Source: Sulfurihydrogenibium azorense Az-Fu1
GTDB lineage: Bacteria > Aquificota > Aquificia > Aquificales > Hydrogenothermaceae
Reading direction: 5' to 3'
NCBI RefSeq assembly: GCF_000021545.1
Contig: NC_012438.1
Location: forward strand, 1,114,003 to 1,178,002
DNA length: 64,000 bases
Part shown: positions 20,789-29,279 of the stretch, one piece after another
Numbering within the stretch: the first letter of the stretch is position 1
Layout: every line of letters starts with the position of its first letter
Made by a program: the position numbers and the translations under genes
Notes under the pieces: generated by a model
What the model was told of the DNA's origin: nothing
Seen by the model: only the letters and a program-made list of their open reading frames with translations
Database searches by the model: none

Positions 20789-22109
20789 AAAGTTAAAGGT
20801 GGCTTTTGCAACCCTTGGCTGTCGTATGAATCAGTTTGAAACATCCGCATTGGAAGACCAGTTTAGCTTAAAAGGGTATGATATTACGGACTTTGAGTCT
20901 GTTGCTGACATATACATAGTAAACACCTGCACCGTTACAAACGATGCAGATAGAACCTCAAGAAAAACTTTAAGACAGGCAAAAAGAAGAAATCCTAACG
21001 CTATCGTCGTTGCAACAGGATGTTATGCTCAAGTCTCTCCCCAAGAACTTGCGAAAATACCAGAGATAGATTTAGTTATAGGAAATTCCCATAAAACAGC
21101 TGTTTTAGAAATTGTAGAAAATTACATAAATGAAAAGTTTGAGAATAAAGTCTTTATAGACAACATTTTTAGAGAAAACGACTTTAAAACATTCTTTATA
21201 TCAACCTTTTACGAAGGGTCAAGACCTATACTAAAAGTCCAAGAAGGTTGCAACAGTTTCTGCTCCTTTTGTATAATCCCTTTTGCAAGGGGAAAAGTAA
21301 GAAGTGCAAAGATACAGGATATTGTTAATCAAGTTAAATTCCTTGTAGACAAAGGATATAAAGAGATAGTTTTAACAGGAACCCAGCTGTCTCAGTTTGG
21401 ATACGACCATAAAGAAGGTTATCTTTTAGACCTTTTAAAACAGCTTGTGAATGTTGAGGGACTTTATAGGATAAGACTTTCATCTATGGGAATAAACGAG
21501 CTTGACGATTATTTAATAGACTTTTTAACAACCCAAGAAAAAATAGCTCCACATTTTCACCTGTCTATCCAGTCAGCTGACGACAGAGTGTTAAAAGATA
21601 TGAAAAGAAACTACTCAGTAAAACAGTATGTAGAAAAGGTTGAAAAGATTTTAAAAAACAGACCAGACACAGCTATCGGGACAGATATAATAACAGGCTT
21701 TCCTACAGAAGATGAAACAGCATTTAAAAACACTGTAAAAAATGTAGAAGAGATACCATTTGCATACATTCACGTATTTACCTACTCTATGAGAGATAAC
21801 ACATCAGCAGTAAAGTTTGGAGATAGAGTTTCACCTCAAGTTAAAAAAGAGAGAACAAAGATACTAAGGGAGATAGGAGAGAGAAAAAGTATAGACTTTA
21901 GAAAGAAGTTTTTAGGTAAAGATATGGAGTTTTTAATCATAACGGAAAAAGAAGATTACAAAATAGGACTTACAGGAAACTATATCCACGCGAAAATAAA
22001 AACAGACCAGCCTTTAAACTCAATAGTAAAATCTAAACTTACAAAAGTAGGCTATGAAAGAGAAGATAATTTAGCTACTATAGGAGATAGCTATGCCGAT
22101 ACTAACTAA
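20772..22109 (+). CDS. mtaB: tRNA t6A37 methylthiotransferase, MtaB type
   Basis: This 445-residue radical SAM enzyme would convert t6A37 to ms2t6A37 in ANN-decoding tRNAs. The N-terminal UPF0004 domain has Cys17, Cys53 and Cys84 for the auxiliary [4Fe-4S] cluster. The radical SAM triad is C160-x3-C164-x2-C167 (GCNSFCSFCIIPFARG). A TRAM-like C-terminal segment follows after residue 370. RGKVRS after the radical SAM motif and the overall length favour MtaB over MiaB. Its start is inside the previous gene and its end overlaps the next gene by 17 bp, so the whole row is an operon. Confidence 0.92.
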   Translation: MRLESRKLKVAFATLGCRMNQFETSALEDQFSLKGYDITDFESVADIYIVNTCTVTNDADRTSRKTLRQAKRRNPNAIVVATGCYAQVSPQELAKIPEIDLVIGNSHKTAVLEIVENYINEKFENKVFIDNIFRENDFKTFFISTFYEGSRPILKVQEGCNSFCSFCIIPFARGKVRSAKIQDIVNQVKFLVDKGYKEIVLTGTQLSQFGYDHKEGYLLDLLKQLVNVEGLYRIRLSSMGINELDDYLIDFLTTQEKIAPHFHLSIQSADDRVLKDMKRNYSVKQYVEKVEKILKNRPDTAIGTDIITGFPTEDETAFKNTVKNVEEIPFAYIHVFTYSMRDNTSAVKFGDRVSPQVKKERTKILREIGERKSIDFRKKFLGKDMEFLIITEKEDYKIGLTGNYIHAKIKTDQPLNSIVKSKLTKVGYEREDNLATIGDSYADTN

Positions 22110-22515
22110 AGATGAGGAGATAAAGAATATTTTAGAAAGTAGCAAAAATGTTGCAGTTGTAGGCATATCAAATGACCCATCTAAACCAAGTTATTTTGTA
22201 AGCGAAGTGGTTAAATCTTACGGCTTTAAAATGTACTTTGTAAACCCTAAATACGAAGGGCAGGAGATTTTAGGAGAGAAGGTTTACAAATCAATACTAG
22301 ATATTCCAGACGAGATAGATATTGTAGATGTTTTTAGAAGGCCTGCAGATGTTGTTTTTACAGCCGAGGAAGCATTAAAGAAAGGTTTTAAAACATTCTG
22401 GTTTCAACCTGGAACATATAACCCAGAAATTGCAGAAAAGTTATCAAATTTAGGTTATAACGTTATTTACGATAGATGTATGAAAGTAGAATGTCAAAGA
22501 TTACTAAGAAAGTAG
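22093..22515 (+). CDS. CoA-binding protein, YccU type
   Basis: This 140-residue single Rossmann domain has VAVVGISNDPSKPSYFV near residue 20 (nucleotide loop), YFVNPKYEGQEILGEKVY near 50, VDVFRRPADV and a conserved C-terminal DRCMKVECQRLL. That is the complete CoA_binding_2 family pattern, similar in fold to the succinyl-CoA synthetase alpha N-terminus. The physiological role of stand-alone members is not established. It overlaps mtaB and is followed 10 bp later by folE. Confidence 0.85.
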   Translation: MPILTKDEEIKNILESSKNVAVVGISNDPSKPSYFVSEVVKSYGFKMYFVNPKYEGQEILGEKVYKSILDIPDEIDIVDVFRRPADVVFTAEEALKKGFKTFWFQPGTYNPEIAEKLSNLGYNVIYDRCMKVECQRLLRK

Positions 22516-22525
22516 GAGATGAAAG

Positions 22526-23089
22526 ATGGCTATAGATAAAAATAAGATTGAGCAAGCAATTAGATTGTTTTTGGAAGGAATAGGAGAAGACCCAAACAGA
22601 GAAGGTCTTAGAGATACACCTAAAAGAGTTGCAAAAATGTGGGAAGAGTTTGAAAGCCACGGAGAGTTTAATATGACCGTATTTGAAGATGTAGGAAGTT
22701 ATGATGAGATGGTTGTTGTTAGGGATATACAGTTTTTCTCATTTTGTGAACATCACTTATTACCATTTTTTGGAAAAGCCCACGTTGCATACATACCTGA
22801 TAAAAAAGTTTGTGGGTTGTCTAAAATAGTTAGAGTTGTAAATAAATTTTCATACAGACCTCAGGTTCAAGAAAGACTAACAGCAGAAATTGCAGAATTC
22901 TTAGAAAAAGAGTTGCAACCAAAAGGAGTTGCTGTTGTAATGGAAGCTATTCATTTGTGTATGGCTATGAGGGGAGTAAGAAATCCAGATTCAGTTACAG
23001 TAACAAGTAAATTGACAGGAAGATTCCTTGAATGTCAAAAAACAAGGGAAGAATTTTTAAACTTGATAAACTCCCATAAAAAGTTATAA
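22526..23089 (+). CDS. folE: GTP cyclohydrolase I
   Basis: This 187-residue enzyme converts GTP to 7,8-dihydroneopterin triphosphate, the entry to folate and queuosine precursors. [14 protein letters not shown] carries the zinc Cys and the catalytic His, and HLCMAMRGV carries the second zinc Cys. [20 protein letters not shown] near residue 22 is the family signature. The start has AGGAGATGAAAG upstream. A PTPS-family gene with an altered active site (62371-62718) and tgt are elsewhere in the window; both relate to the same metabolite branch point. Confidence 0.98.
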   Translation: MAIDKNKIEQAIRLFLEGIGEDPNREGLRDTPKRVAKMWEEFESHGEFNMTVFEDVGSYDEMVVVRDIQFFSFCEHHLLPFFGKAHVAYIPDKKVCGLSKIVRVVNKFSYRPQVQERLTAEIAEFLEKELQPKGVAVVMEAIHLCMAMRGVRNPDSVTVTSKLTGRFLECQKTREEFLNLINSHKKL

Positions 23090-23090
23090 T
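23063..23090 (+). promoter_or_regulatory. Sigma-70-like promoter for the 23121 gene and the nucleotidyltransferase
   Basis: TTGATA (23063-23068), a 16-bp spacer and a perfect TATAAT (23085-23090) straddle the end of folE. Initiation would be near 23097, about 24 bases before the next ATG. It would let the downstream genes be expressed apart from folE. Confidence 0.6.
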
Positions 23091-23120
23091 TGTTAAATAA
23101 AAAATTTGAGAGGTATTAAA

Positions 23121-23558
23121 ATGCTAAACGATAAAGATTTAATGAAAAATCCTTTTATGACAAATGAAAAATTTGCACAGCAGTTTGACTTTCTAAAAGA
23201 AGAAGGAGAGTTTGACAGAATACTAAAAATTCTTACAGTTCCTTCAAGAAGTGGAATATATCTATCAAGATTTGATATTAGAAATATAGGTTTAACTTTG
23301 GGAGTTGATGTTCCAGTTAGAGAGAGAAGAGAGATGTTAAAAGACCTTTTTTACTACTCTAAACAGATAGACAAAATGAAAGAATTTTTAGATTTACTAA
23401 TTCAGTACACAAACTCAAAGATAAACCAGTATAGAGAGCTCCAAGAAGCCTTCCCAAAAACAAGTCAAATAATACAAGGATGGATTGATAAAGCAGAAAA
23501 GTTAATTTCATTTATAGAAAACCTCAAAAGAGAAATTGATATATACAAGGCAGTTTAA
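23121..23558 (+). CDS. Helical protein of unknown function
   Basis: This predicted all-helical, highly charged cytoplasmic protein has 145 residues. The start is taken as ATG 23121, because GAGAGG (23108-23113) lies seven bases before it; an in-frame TTG at 23106 would include the binding site. Its centre has RFDIRNIGLTLGVDVPVRER and its end is a probable coiled coil (IDKAEKLISFIENLKREI). I recognise no family. It overlaps the nucleotidyltransferase gene by one base (TAATG) and may be coupled to it. Confidence 0.75.
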   Translation: MLNDKDLMKNPFMTNEKFAQQFDFLKEEGEFDRILKILTVPSRSGIYLSRFDIRNIGLTLGVDVPVRERREMLKDLFYYSKQIDKMKEFLDLLIQYTNSKINQYRELQEAFPKTSQIIQGWIDKAEKLISFIENLKREIDIYKAV

Positions 23559-24457
23559 TGCTTGGTATAGATAGGCTTTTACAAAAGATTTTTAGTAAGA
23601 AAAAAGAAGAAGATTTAGACCTACAGATTAAAGAAAACTACATACATGGTCTTATATTTTATAACTCATACTTTGATATTCTATCAAAAGCCCTTCCAAG
23701 AGGCTCTTTCTGTTTTATAGTAGGAGGATGGGTAAGAGACAGACTTATCAACAGACCACTTGGAAAAAATATAGACATAGACTTTATAGTAACAGCACCT
23801 CCAATGGAAGTAGCAAAAAATTTAAAAAAATACATAAACGGCTCTATCTTTCAGTTTGAGAAAGAAAAAACAGTTGTTAGCTTCATCTTTCAAGAGAACG
23901 ACTACAACTACAGATTTGATTTTTCTTACCTTGATATATCAGACATTATCTCATCTGATTTAAGTTATGAAGAAAAGGAAGAAAAAATATTAGATAGACT
24001 AGTTCAAGACTTACTTAGTAGAGATTTTACTATAAATGCAATAGCTGTTAACTTTGATGATACTTCTGGACTCAGTGCTTCCCATACTACCCTTATAGAC
24101 CCTTCAAACGGCTTTAAAGATATTCAAGAAGGTATTGTAAGACCGATATCTTTAGAGAATATAGTAAAAGACCCAGTAAGAATACTCAGAGGATATAGAC
24201 TTTCATTAGAGTTAGACTTTAAGTTAGATAAAGAGTTTGAAAAGTTTGTAAAAAATAATGTAGACCTTTTAGAAAAAAGCCCAAAAGAACGTATCAGAGA
24301 TGAACTTCTAAAAATAGTATCAAATGAAAACTCTTACTCTACATTAGAAAAACTTAAAGAAAATAAAGTTTTATCAAAAGTAGTTTCTCAAGGCTTAGAA
24401 GAACTGTCAACCTACAAAAATGTAGAAGAAATCTTAAAAAAAAACTTGATTTTATAG
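23558..24457 (+). CDS. tRNA nucleotidyltransferase / poly(A) polymerase family, N-terminal part, frameshifted
   Basis: The 299-residue product contains the full class II nucleotidyltransferase head: VGGWVRD near residue 57, NIDIDF (catalytic DxD), LSRDFTINAIA, DPVRILRGYR and KERIRDELLKI. Members add C, CC or A to tRNA 3' ends or act as poly(A) polymerases. The frame ends soon after an A9 tract with TAG at 24455. The rest of the protein continues in the next frame to 24984, which would give about 475 residues. CC- and A-adding functions are split between two proteins in Aquifex; I cannot say which this is. An essential role argues against simple loss, unless a paralogue exists. Confidence 0.8.
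   Translation: MLGIDRLLQKIFSKKKEEDLDLQIKENYIHGLIFYNSYFDILSKALPRGSFCFIVGGWVRDRLINRPLGKNIDIDFIVTAPPMEVAKNLKKYINGSIFQFEKEKTVVSFIFQENDYNYRFDFSYLDISDIISSDLSYEEKEEKILDRLVQDLLSRDFTINAIAVNFDDTSGLSASHTTLIDPSNGFKDIQEGIVRPISLENIVKDPVRILRGYRLSLELDFKLDKEFEKFVKNNVDLLEKSPKERIRDELLKIVSNENSYSTLEKLKENKVLSKVVSQGLEELSTYKNVEEILKKNLIL
24436..24444 (+). other. A9 tract at the frameshift point
   Basis: Nine consecutive A bases occupy codons 293-296 (TTA AAA AAA AAC). Ten A bases would join the two frames as L-K-K-K-L-D-F. Options are a real mutation, a sequencing or assembly error, or transcriptional slippage adding one A. Confidence 0.9.
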
Positions 24458-24984
24458 ATGAAAGACTTAAAGAAGATTTTGGAAAAATTTACTTTTATCA
24501 AAATTTTACAGATATAACCTTTTTAAAGTTAAACGCACTTTTGTTTAACCTTGATGAAAATGAGTTTGAAAAAGTGTGTAAGGAGAAATTACTTCTACCA
24601 GAAAAACCATTTAAGTTTATGAAGAGTACAAGGAAGGCAGCTGTAGAAATTTTAAAAGGTCAGTATAGAGACTTTTTTCAAATGAACCTTTTTTGGTATA
24701 ATTACAAAGATGTGGCAATTTATAGTTTTATAATGGTTTTAGCTGTTAAATCTCAATTTAAAGACTTTATTCTCAATATCCAAAAACATTATTTTGAAAA
24801 TTACTTAGGTAAAGTGGTAGATGAACCCCTTTTATCAGGAAGTGAGATAATGAGAATTTTAGATTTAAAGCCTTCCAAAGAAGTAGGAATTATAAAAGAA
24901 AAATTAATTTTAGCTCAACTTAAAGGAGAAGTAAAAACAAAAGAAGAAGCAATACAATACGTAAAAAATTTTTGTAGGAGGTAG
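24445..24984 (+). pseudogene. C-terminal remainder of the nucleotidyltransferase, out of frame
   Basis: After the A9 tract this frame stays open for 179 codons and reads LDFIDERLKEDFGKIYFYQNF onward. It continues through helical segments to a C-terminal SGSEIMRILDLKPSKEVGIIKEKL, a stretch found in the tail of tRNA nucleotidyltransferases (GxDLMxxG-P-GPxIGxxL-like). There is no convincing own start or ribosome binding site near 24445; a TTG at 24541 is the first usual start. It therefore looks like the displaced second half of one gene. Five bases separate its stop from the next ATG. Confidence 0.8.
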
Positions 24985-24988
24985 AAAC

Positions 24989-25579
24989 ATGAAAAGATTA
25001 TCAGTTGTTGCAATGGTAGGATTACTACTTGGTTGTAGTCAAGTTCAAAAGGTAGAAGTACCAAAAGAGAAAGAACAGAAAATAGCTCAAGTAGGAGAAG
25101 AAGCTTCTATGAAACTTCTTAAAGGTTTAAGAATGGAGCTGATGAATGCTATGCAGAAAGGAGGTCTTGATGAAGCTGTAACTGTATGTAACAAAAAAGC
25201 TATGGAAATTACTTCTCAAGTAGAAAAAGAAACAGGATACTCAATGAAAAGAACTACTTTTAAGTACAGAAATCCATCTAATGCTCCTGATAAATACGAA
25301 GCTGAAGCTCTAAAATACTTTGAAGAAAGCATAAAGCAAGGTAAAATGCCATCTTACTACATTCAGGCGTTAAACGAAAATGGAAAGGTTGTATATAGGT
25401 ATTACAAACCTTTAAAAGTTGAAGGGGTTTGTTTAACATGCCACGGAGACCCTAACCTAATGGATAAGAAGTTGTTAGAAAAAATTAAAACTCTTTATCC
25501 TAACGATAAGGCTGTAGGATATAAAGAAGGTGATTTTAGAGGAGTGGTTAGAGTAACTATTCCAGCTGATAAAATATAG
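24989..25579 (+). CDS. DUF3365 / Tll0287-like haem-binding lipoprotein
   Basis: This 196-residue exported protein has a lipoprotein signal: a Lys-Arg start, a hydrophobic core and the lipobox LLLGC with Cys16. One c-type haem motif, CLTCH, lies at residues 148-152 near the C-terminus, after RYYKPLKVEGV. The domain order (helical region, then a PAS-like fold with a CxxCH) matches DUF3365. Such proteins are anchored at the periplasmic face and may sense redox state or carry electrons; the function here is unknown. It is preceded by GGAGG (24976-24981) and is last in its operon. Confidence 0.85.
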   Translation: MKRLSVVAMVGLLLGCSQVQKVEVPKEKEQKIAQVGEEASMKLLKGLRMELMNAMQKGGLDEAVTVCNKKAMEITSQVEKETGYSMKRTTFKYRNPSNAPDKYEAEALKYFEESIKQGKMPSYYIQALNENGKVVYRYYKPLKVEGVCLTCHGDPNLMDKKLLEKIKTLYPNDKAVGYKEGDFRGVVRVTIPADKI

Positions 25580-25585
25580 TGTATA

Positions 25586-25603
25586 GGGGGCTTTAAAGCC
25601 CCC
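25586..25603. terminator. Bidirectional palindromic terminator
   Basis: GGGGGCTTTAAAGCCCCC is a perfect 18-base palindrome, the most GC-rich hairpin in the neighbourhood. It sits between the convergent DUF3365 and ferredoxin genes. It is followed by ATTTATG on the plus strand and flanked by A-T bases on both sides, so it can stop both transcripts. Confidence 0.8.
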
Positions 25604-25618
25604 ATTTATGTCAAATAA

Positions 25619-25843
25619 TTACTCTTCTATTACTTCTGTAACTAATGCACCAGATGGACACTCTTCAGTTACTTCGAGAACTCTTTGAGCTAAATCTCCT
25701 TCTATGATAGCACCATCACCACCTACTTCTGCTTTAACTTGAGCTATACCGTCTCCAGAATCTTCATATACTTCTGGAACTTCATCATAGCAAAGAGCGC
25801 ATGCTGTGCAGAGATCTTTGTCAACTGATACTTTTACCTTCAT
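25619..25843 (-). CDS. Small [4Fe-4S] ferredoxin
   Basis: The protein has 74 residues when started at the ATG preceded by AGGAGGT with a 5-base spacer; an upstream in-frame start at 25909 would put the promoter inside the gene. Cys12, Cys15, Cys18 (CTACALC) and Cys62 followed by Pro (EECPSGAL) bind a single [4Fe-4S] cluster. The acidic tail and EVPEVYED are typical of monocluster ferredoxins of the Thermotoga/Aquifex kind. It is probably a general electron carrier. It has its own promoter and is separated from tgt by 78 bp. Confidence 0.94.
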   Translation of the reverse strand: MKVKVSVDKDLCTACALCYDEVPEVYEDSGDGIAQVKAEVGGDGAIIEGDLAQRVLEVTEECPSGALVTEVIEE

Positions 25844-25880
25844 AACAAACCTCCTGTAATAAAATTTATTAGGCTCAAAT

Positions 25881-25909
25881 AGTATAACCCAATCTATGCC
25901 AATTTTCAA
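25881..25909 (-). promoter_or_regulatory. Sigma-70 promoter of the ferredoxin gene
   Basis: On the minus strand TTGAAA (25909-25904), a 17-bp spacer and TATACT (25886-25881) are close to consensus. Initiation near 25874 leaves a leader of about 30 bases that includes AGGAGGT. Confidence 0.65.
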
Positions 25910-25921
25910 TTATAACAATGT

Positions 25922-27061
25922 TTAAATATTTGAATTATATAAGTCTAAAAACTCTTTCTTAAATATTGAAAAACTTTCATTTTTTATAGCGTTTCTTACA
26001 TCTTCCATCAATTTTAGATAAAATCTTAGATTGTGTATTGTTCCTAAAATGTAAGCCGTTATTTCTTCAGCGTTGTAAAGGTGTCGTAGATATCCTTTTG
26101 AAAAGTTTTTACAGGTATAACAATCACATAAGGGGTCTACAGGAGTATCGTCAAATTTGTACTTTGCTGATTTTATATTTATCTTTCCAAAGTGGGTAAA
26201 GAGTGTTCCATTTCTACCGTTTCTGGTTGGTATCACACAGTCAAACATATCAATGCCTCTGTCTATAGCTTCAAGAAGGTCTTCTGGAGTTCCAACTCCC
26301 ATTAAGTATCTGGGCTTATTCTCAGGAAGTAAAGATGTTACCACCTCTGTCATAGAGTACATAAACTCTTTTGGTTCTCCTACAGATAAACCTCCTATAG
26401 AATAACCGTCCATATCAAGTTCCACGGTTTTTAATGTACTTTCTTTCCTTAAGTCTTCATACACAGATCCTTGAATTATTCCAAAAAGTGCTTGATTTGG
26501 ATTTTTCTTGGCTTGTTTAGACCTTTTTAGCCATCTAACGGTTCTTTCCAGACTTTCTTTTGCATACTGATGGCTACAAGGGTAAGGAGGACATTCATCA
26601 AGGGGCATCATTATATCACTACCTATAATTTCTTGAATCTCTACTACAAACTCAGGTGTAAAAAAGTGCCAAGACCCATCAAGATGAGATTTAAACTTTA
26701 CTCCTTCTTCCGTTACTACAACTTGTGCTTTTTGTTTTCCTTCTTTTTCTTTTCCAATAGATAAGGAAAATACTTGAAAACCTCCACTGTCTGTTAAGAT
26801 AGGTTTTTTCCAAGAAGAAAAGTTATGAAGTCCGTTAAACTTTTTTAAAACCTCTAAACCAGGTCTAAGGTAAAGATGGTAAGTATTTCCCAAAATGATT
26901 TGGGCTTTTATATCTTCCTCAAGATGTTTAACAGTAATGGCTTTAACAGTTCCTTGAGTTCCTACTGGCATAAATATAGGTGTTTCTATCTCACCGTGAG
27001 GTGTGTATATCTTTCCAAGTCGTGCATTACCTTCTTTTTTTATAAGTTGAAATTTAAACAT
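25922..27061 (-). CDS. tgt: tRNA-guanine transglycosylase (queuine/preQ1)
   Basis: This 379-residue enzyme exchanges guanine 34 of GUN-anticodon tRNAs for the queuosine precursor preQ1. PILTDSGGFQVFSL near residue 90 holds the active-site Asp, LMGVGTPEDLLEAIDRGIDMFDCVIPTRNGRNG holds the second catalytic Asp region, and CDCYTCKNF plus a later His form the zinc site. Length and order match bacterial Tgt. It begins 3 bp after the hisS stop, so it belongs to the mtnB-to-tgt operon. Confidence 0.97.
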   Translation of the reverse strand: MFKFQLIKKEGNARLGKIYTPHGEIETPIFMPVGTQGTVKAITVKHLEEDIKAQIILGNTYHLYLRPGLEVLKKFNGLHNFSSWKKPILTDSGGFQVFSLSIGKEKEGKQKAQVVVTEEGVKFKSHLDGSWHFFTPEFVVEIQEIIGSDIMMPLDECPPYPCSHQYAKESLERTVRWLKRSKQAKKNPNQALFGIIQGSVYEDLRKESTLKTVELDMDGYSIGGLSVGEPKEFMYSMTEVVTSLLPENKPRYLMGVGTPEDLLEAIDRGIDMFDCVIPTRNGRNGTLFTHFGKINIKSAKYKFDDTPVDPLCDCYTCKNFSKGYLRHLYNAEEITAYILGTIHNLRFYLKLMEDVRNAIKNESFSIFKKEFLDLYNSNI

Positions 27062-27064
27062 TCT

Positions 27065-28306
27065 CTATATTTTGTCCTTTACAGCTTCTAAAGTATCTTC
27101 TGGAGTGTAGAAGATTTCTTGATTTCCTGATTTCATCTCTTTAAGTTCGTATTTATCTGATATGAAAACTACATAGTCAGACTTGAGTTTGTCTGCAGTT
27201 TTCATCATGGACTTTAAACTTCCCTCTTTTAGTAGAGTTTCTGTTTTTATTCCACTGTTTCTAAGACTTTCTGAAAAAGAAAGTGCTTGGATGTTGTAAT
27301 CAGGTGTTAGAGGTATTACAGTTATAAGAGGTTTTTCTGAAGGTAAATCTTTTACAAGTAAGATAAGTCTTTCTATACCAGCTGCAAAACCTAAGGCAGG
27401 TGTAGGAGGTCCTCCAAGTTGTTCTACAAGGTTGTCGTAGCGTCCTCCTGCTGCTACTGTCCCTTGAGCTCCTATCTGGTCTGTTGTAAACTCAAAAACA
27501 GTGTCTGTGTAGTAATCAAGTCCTCTTACCAGTCTTGGATTTTCTACAAAATCTATATTTAAGGCTTTTAAATACTCTTTTAACTGTGTAAATCTTTTTT
27601 CTGATTCTTCTGAGAGATAATCTATTATTTTGGGTGCATCTTTTGTTATCTGTTTACAGCTTTCTACTTTACAGTCTAAGACTCTCAAGGGATTCGTGTT
27701 TATTCTGCTTTTACATGTTTCACATAGGCCATTTTCATACTGTTTTAAATATTTTATAAGCTCCTGTGTGTAAGTCTTTCTTGATTGGAAGTCTCCAAGA
27801 GAGTTTATCTCAAGTTTAAAATCTATTTTTAATTTTTTTAAGATTTTATAAACCATACTTATAAGCTCTGTATCTGCTAAAACGGAAGATACTCCAAATA
27901 TCTCAGCTCCTATTTGGTGAAACTGTCTGTATCTTCCTGCTTGAGGTCTTTCGTACCTAAACATAGCTCCTTCATAAAAGAGTTTATGGTATCCTCCTTC
28001 TGCGTACATCTTTTCTTCTATGTAAGCCCTTACACAGCTTGCAGTTCCTTCAGGACGTAGTGCTACTTCCCTACCACCTTTATCTAAAAAGACGTACATC
28101 TCTTTTTGAACTATATCTGTAGCTTCCCCTACTGACCTTTTAAAAAGTGATATATCCTCTACAAAGGGAAGTATTATCTCTTTAAAGTTGTACTTTTCAA
28201 AAGTTTCTCTAAATGTGTCAACTATGTACCTATACTTTTTTGCGTTTTCTCCGTAGATATCCTGAAATCCTCTGACTTTCTGTATCTTACTCAATTTATC
28301 CTCCAC
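27065..28306 (-). CDS. hisS: Histidyl-tRNA synthetase
   Basis: This 413-residue class II synthetase has RPEGTASCVRAYIE (motif 2 approach), RYERPQAGRYRQFHQIGAEIFG (motif 2 and loop), LVRGLDYYTDTVFEF (histidine-specific HisA region) and AAGGRYDNLVEQLGG with GFAAGIERL as motif 3. A C-terminal anticodon-binding domain follows from about residue 320. It overlaps thiS by 11 bp and is spaced 3 bp from tgt. Confidence 0.98.
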   Translation of the reverse strand: MEDKLSKIQKVRGFQDIYGENAKKYRYIVDTFRETFEKYNFKEIILPFVEDISLFKRSVGEATDIVQKEMYVFLDKGGREVALRPEGTASCVRAYIEEKMYAEGGYHKLFYEGAMFRYERPQAGRYRQFHQIGAEIFGVSSVLADTELISMVYKILKKLKIDFKLEINSLGDFQSRKTYTQELIKYLKQYENGLCETCKSRINTNPLRVLDCKVESCKQITKDAPKIIDYLSEESEKRFTQLKEYLKALNIDFVENPRLVRGLDYYTDTVFEFTTDQIGAQGTVAAGGRYDNLVEQLGGPPTPALGFAAGIERLILLVKDLPSEKPLITVIPLTPDYNIQALSFSESLRNSGIKTETLLKEGSLKSMMKTADKLKSDYVVFISDKYELKEMKSGNQEIFYTPEDTLEAVKDKI

Positions 28307-28499
28307 CTACAAAATGGACTATCTCTACTTTATCTCCTTCTTTTAGTTTGTATGTGTTAAACTGATCTTTTGGTATTACATCGTAACCTACAGCCACAGC
28401 AATAGCAGGAGATTTTATCTCTAGTATCTTTATAAGGTCTGTAATTGTCAACTCCTCTTTATTAAACTCCTTTTCTACACCGTTTACTATTAACTTCAT
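28296..28499 (-). CDS. thiS: Thiamine sulfur carrier protein
   Basis: This 67-residue beta-grasp protein ends in VGGG, the tail that ThiF adenylates and that carries the thiocarboxylate for thiazole formation. The N-terminus MKLIVNGVEKEF and the AIAVGYDVIPKDQF stretch are standard ThiS sequence. It lies between fabI and hisS, with no other thiazole gene adjacent. Within the window thiC and an MTH1187-type thiamine-binding protein also relate to this vitamin. Confidence 0.92.
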   Translation of the reverse strand: MKLIVNGVEKEFNKEELTITDLIKILEIKSPAIAVAVGYDVIPKDQFNTYKLKEGDKVEIVHFVGGG

Positions 28500-28508
28500 T
28501 TTAAACCC

Positions 28509-29279
28509 TCACATTCCTATGATGTTATAACCTGCATCTACGTATAATATTTCTCCTGTTATTCCTGAAGCAAGGTCTGAACATAGAAATAGTGCGGCGT
28601 TTCCTACCTCTTCTATACTTACAGCTTTTCTTAAAGGAGACCTTTCTATAGCAACCTTTTGAATATCTCCAAAGTCAGATATTCCCATTGCAGCTAAGGT
28701 TTTAATAGGTCCTGCAGATATACAGTTTACTCTAACTTTCTTTAACACTCCCAAGTCCCTTGCCAAATACTTAACAGAAGCTTCCAAAGCTGCCTTTGCA
28801 ACTCCCATAACGTTGTAGTTGTAAACTACTTTTTCAGCTCCGTAGTAAGATAAAGTAAGAAGACTTCCACCTTCGTTTATCACAGGAAGAAACTCCCTTG
28901 CTATTGCTGTAAAAGAGTAAACACTTATATCCATAGCTTGTAAAAATGATTGTCTATCTACTTTGTAGTAGTAATCTTTTAAATACTCTTTATTGGCGTA
29001 AGCGATAGAGTGGACAATTATATCAACACTTCCCCACTTTTCTTTAACGGTATTTACCAAGTTTGTAATGTCTTCATCTTTTGATACATCACATTTTACA
29101 ACCAAGTCTGAGTTAAACTCTTGTGCTATTGGTCTTACCCTTTTTTCTATCCTTTCATCTAAGTAATTAAACCCTAAAGTAGCTCCATTTTCGTAAAATA
29201 CTTTTGCTATACCGTAGGCTATACTTTTGTCGTTAGCTACTCCAAGGATTAATGCTTTTTTGTTCTCTAAAATTTTCAC
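28509..29279 (-). CDS. fabI: Enoyl-[acyl-carrier-protein] reductase (NADH)
   Basis: This SDR-family reductase completes each cycle of fatty acid elongation. It has 256 residues when started at GTG 29279, which has AGGAGG six bases upstream; the upstream extension MITVYRRTT is thus untranslated or not part of it. GVANDKSIAYGIA near residue 12 is the FabI nucleotide loop. Tyr-x6-Lys appears as YNVMGVAK, preceded by LTLSYYGAEK. The C-terminal ITGEILYVDAGYNIIGM is typical. The start lies inside the end of the DUF2628 gene (47-bp overlap). Confidence 0.95.
   Translation of the reverse strand: MKILENKKALILGVANDKSIAYGIAKVFYENGATLGFNYLDERIEKRVRPIAQEFNSDLVVKCDVSKDEDITNLVNTVKEKWGSVDIIVHSIAYANKEYLKDYYYKVDRQSFLQAMDISVYSFTAIAREFLPVINEGGSLLTLSYYGAEKVVYNYNVMGVAKAALEASVKYLARDLGVLKKVRVNCISAGPIKTLAAMGISDFGDIQKVAIERSPLRKAVSIEEVGNAALFLCSDLASGITGEILYVDAGYNIIGM

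Noticed and set aside
23106-23120. TTG start at 23106 for the small helical protein
   Set aside because: The GAGAGG ribosome site falls within it. ATG 23121 has normal spacing.
25844-25909. Longer ferredoxin starting at 25909
   Set aside because: The extra 22 residues lack similarity to ferredoxins, and the stretch contains a good promoter and the AGGAGGT site for the shorter protein.
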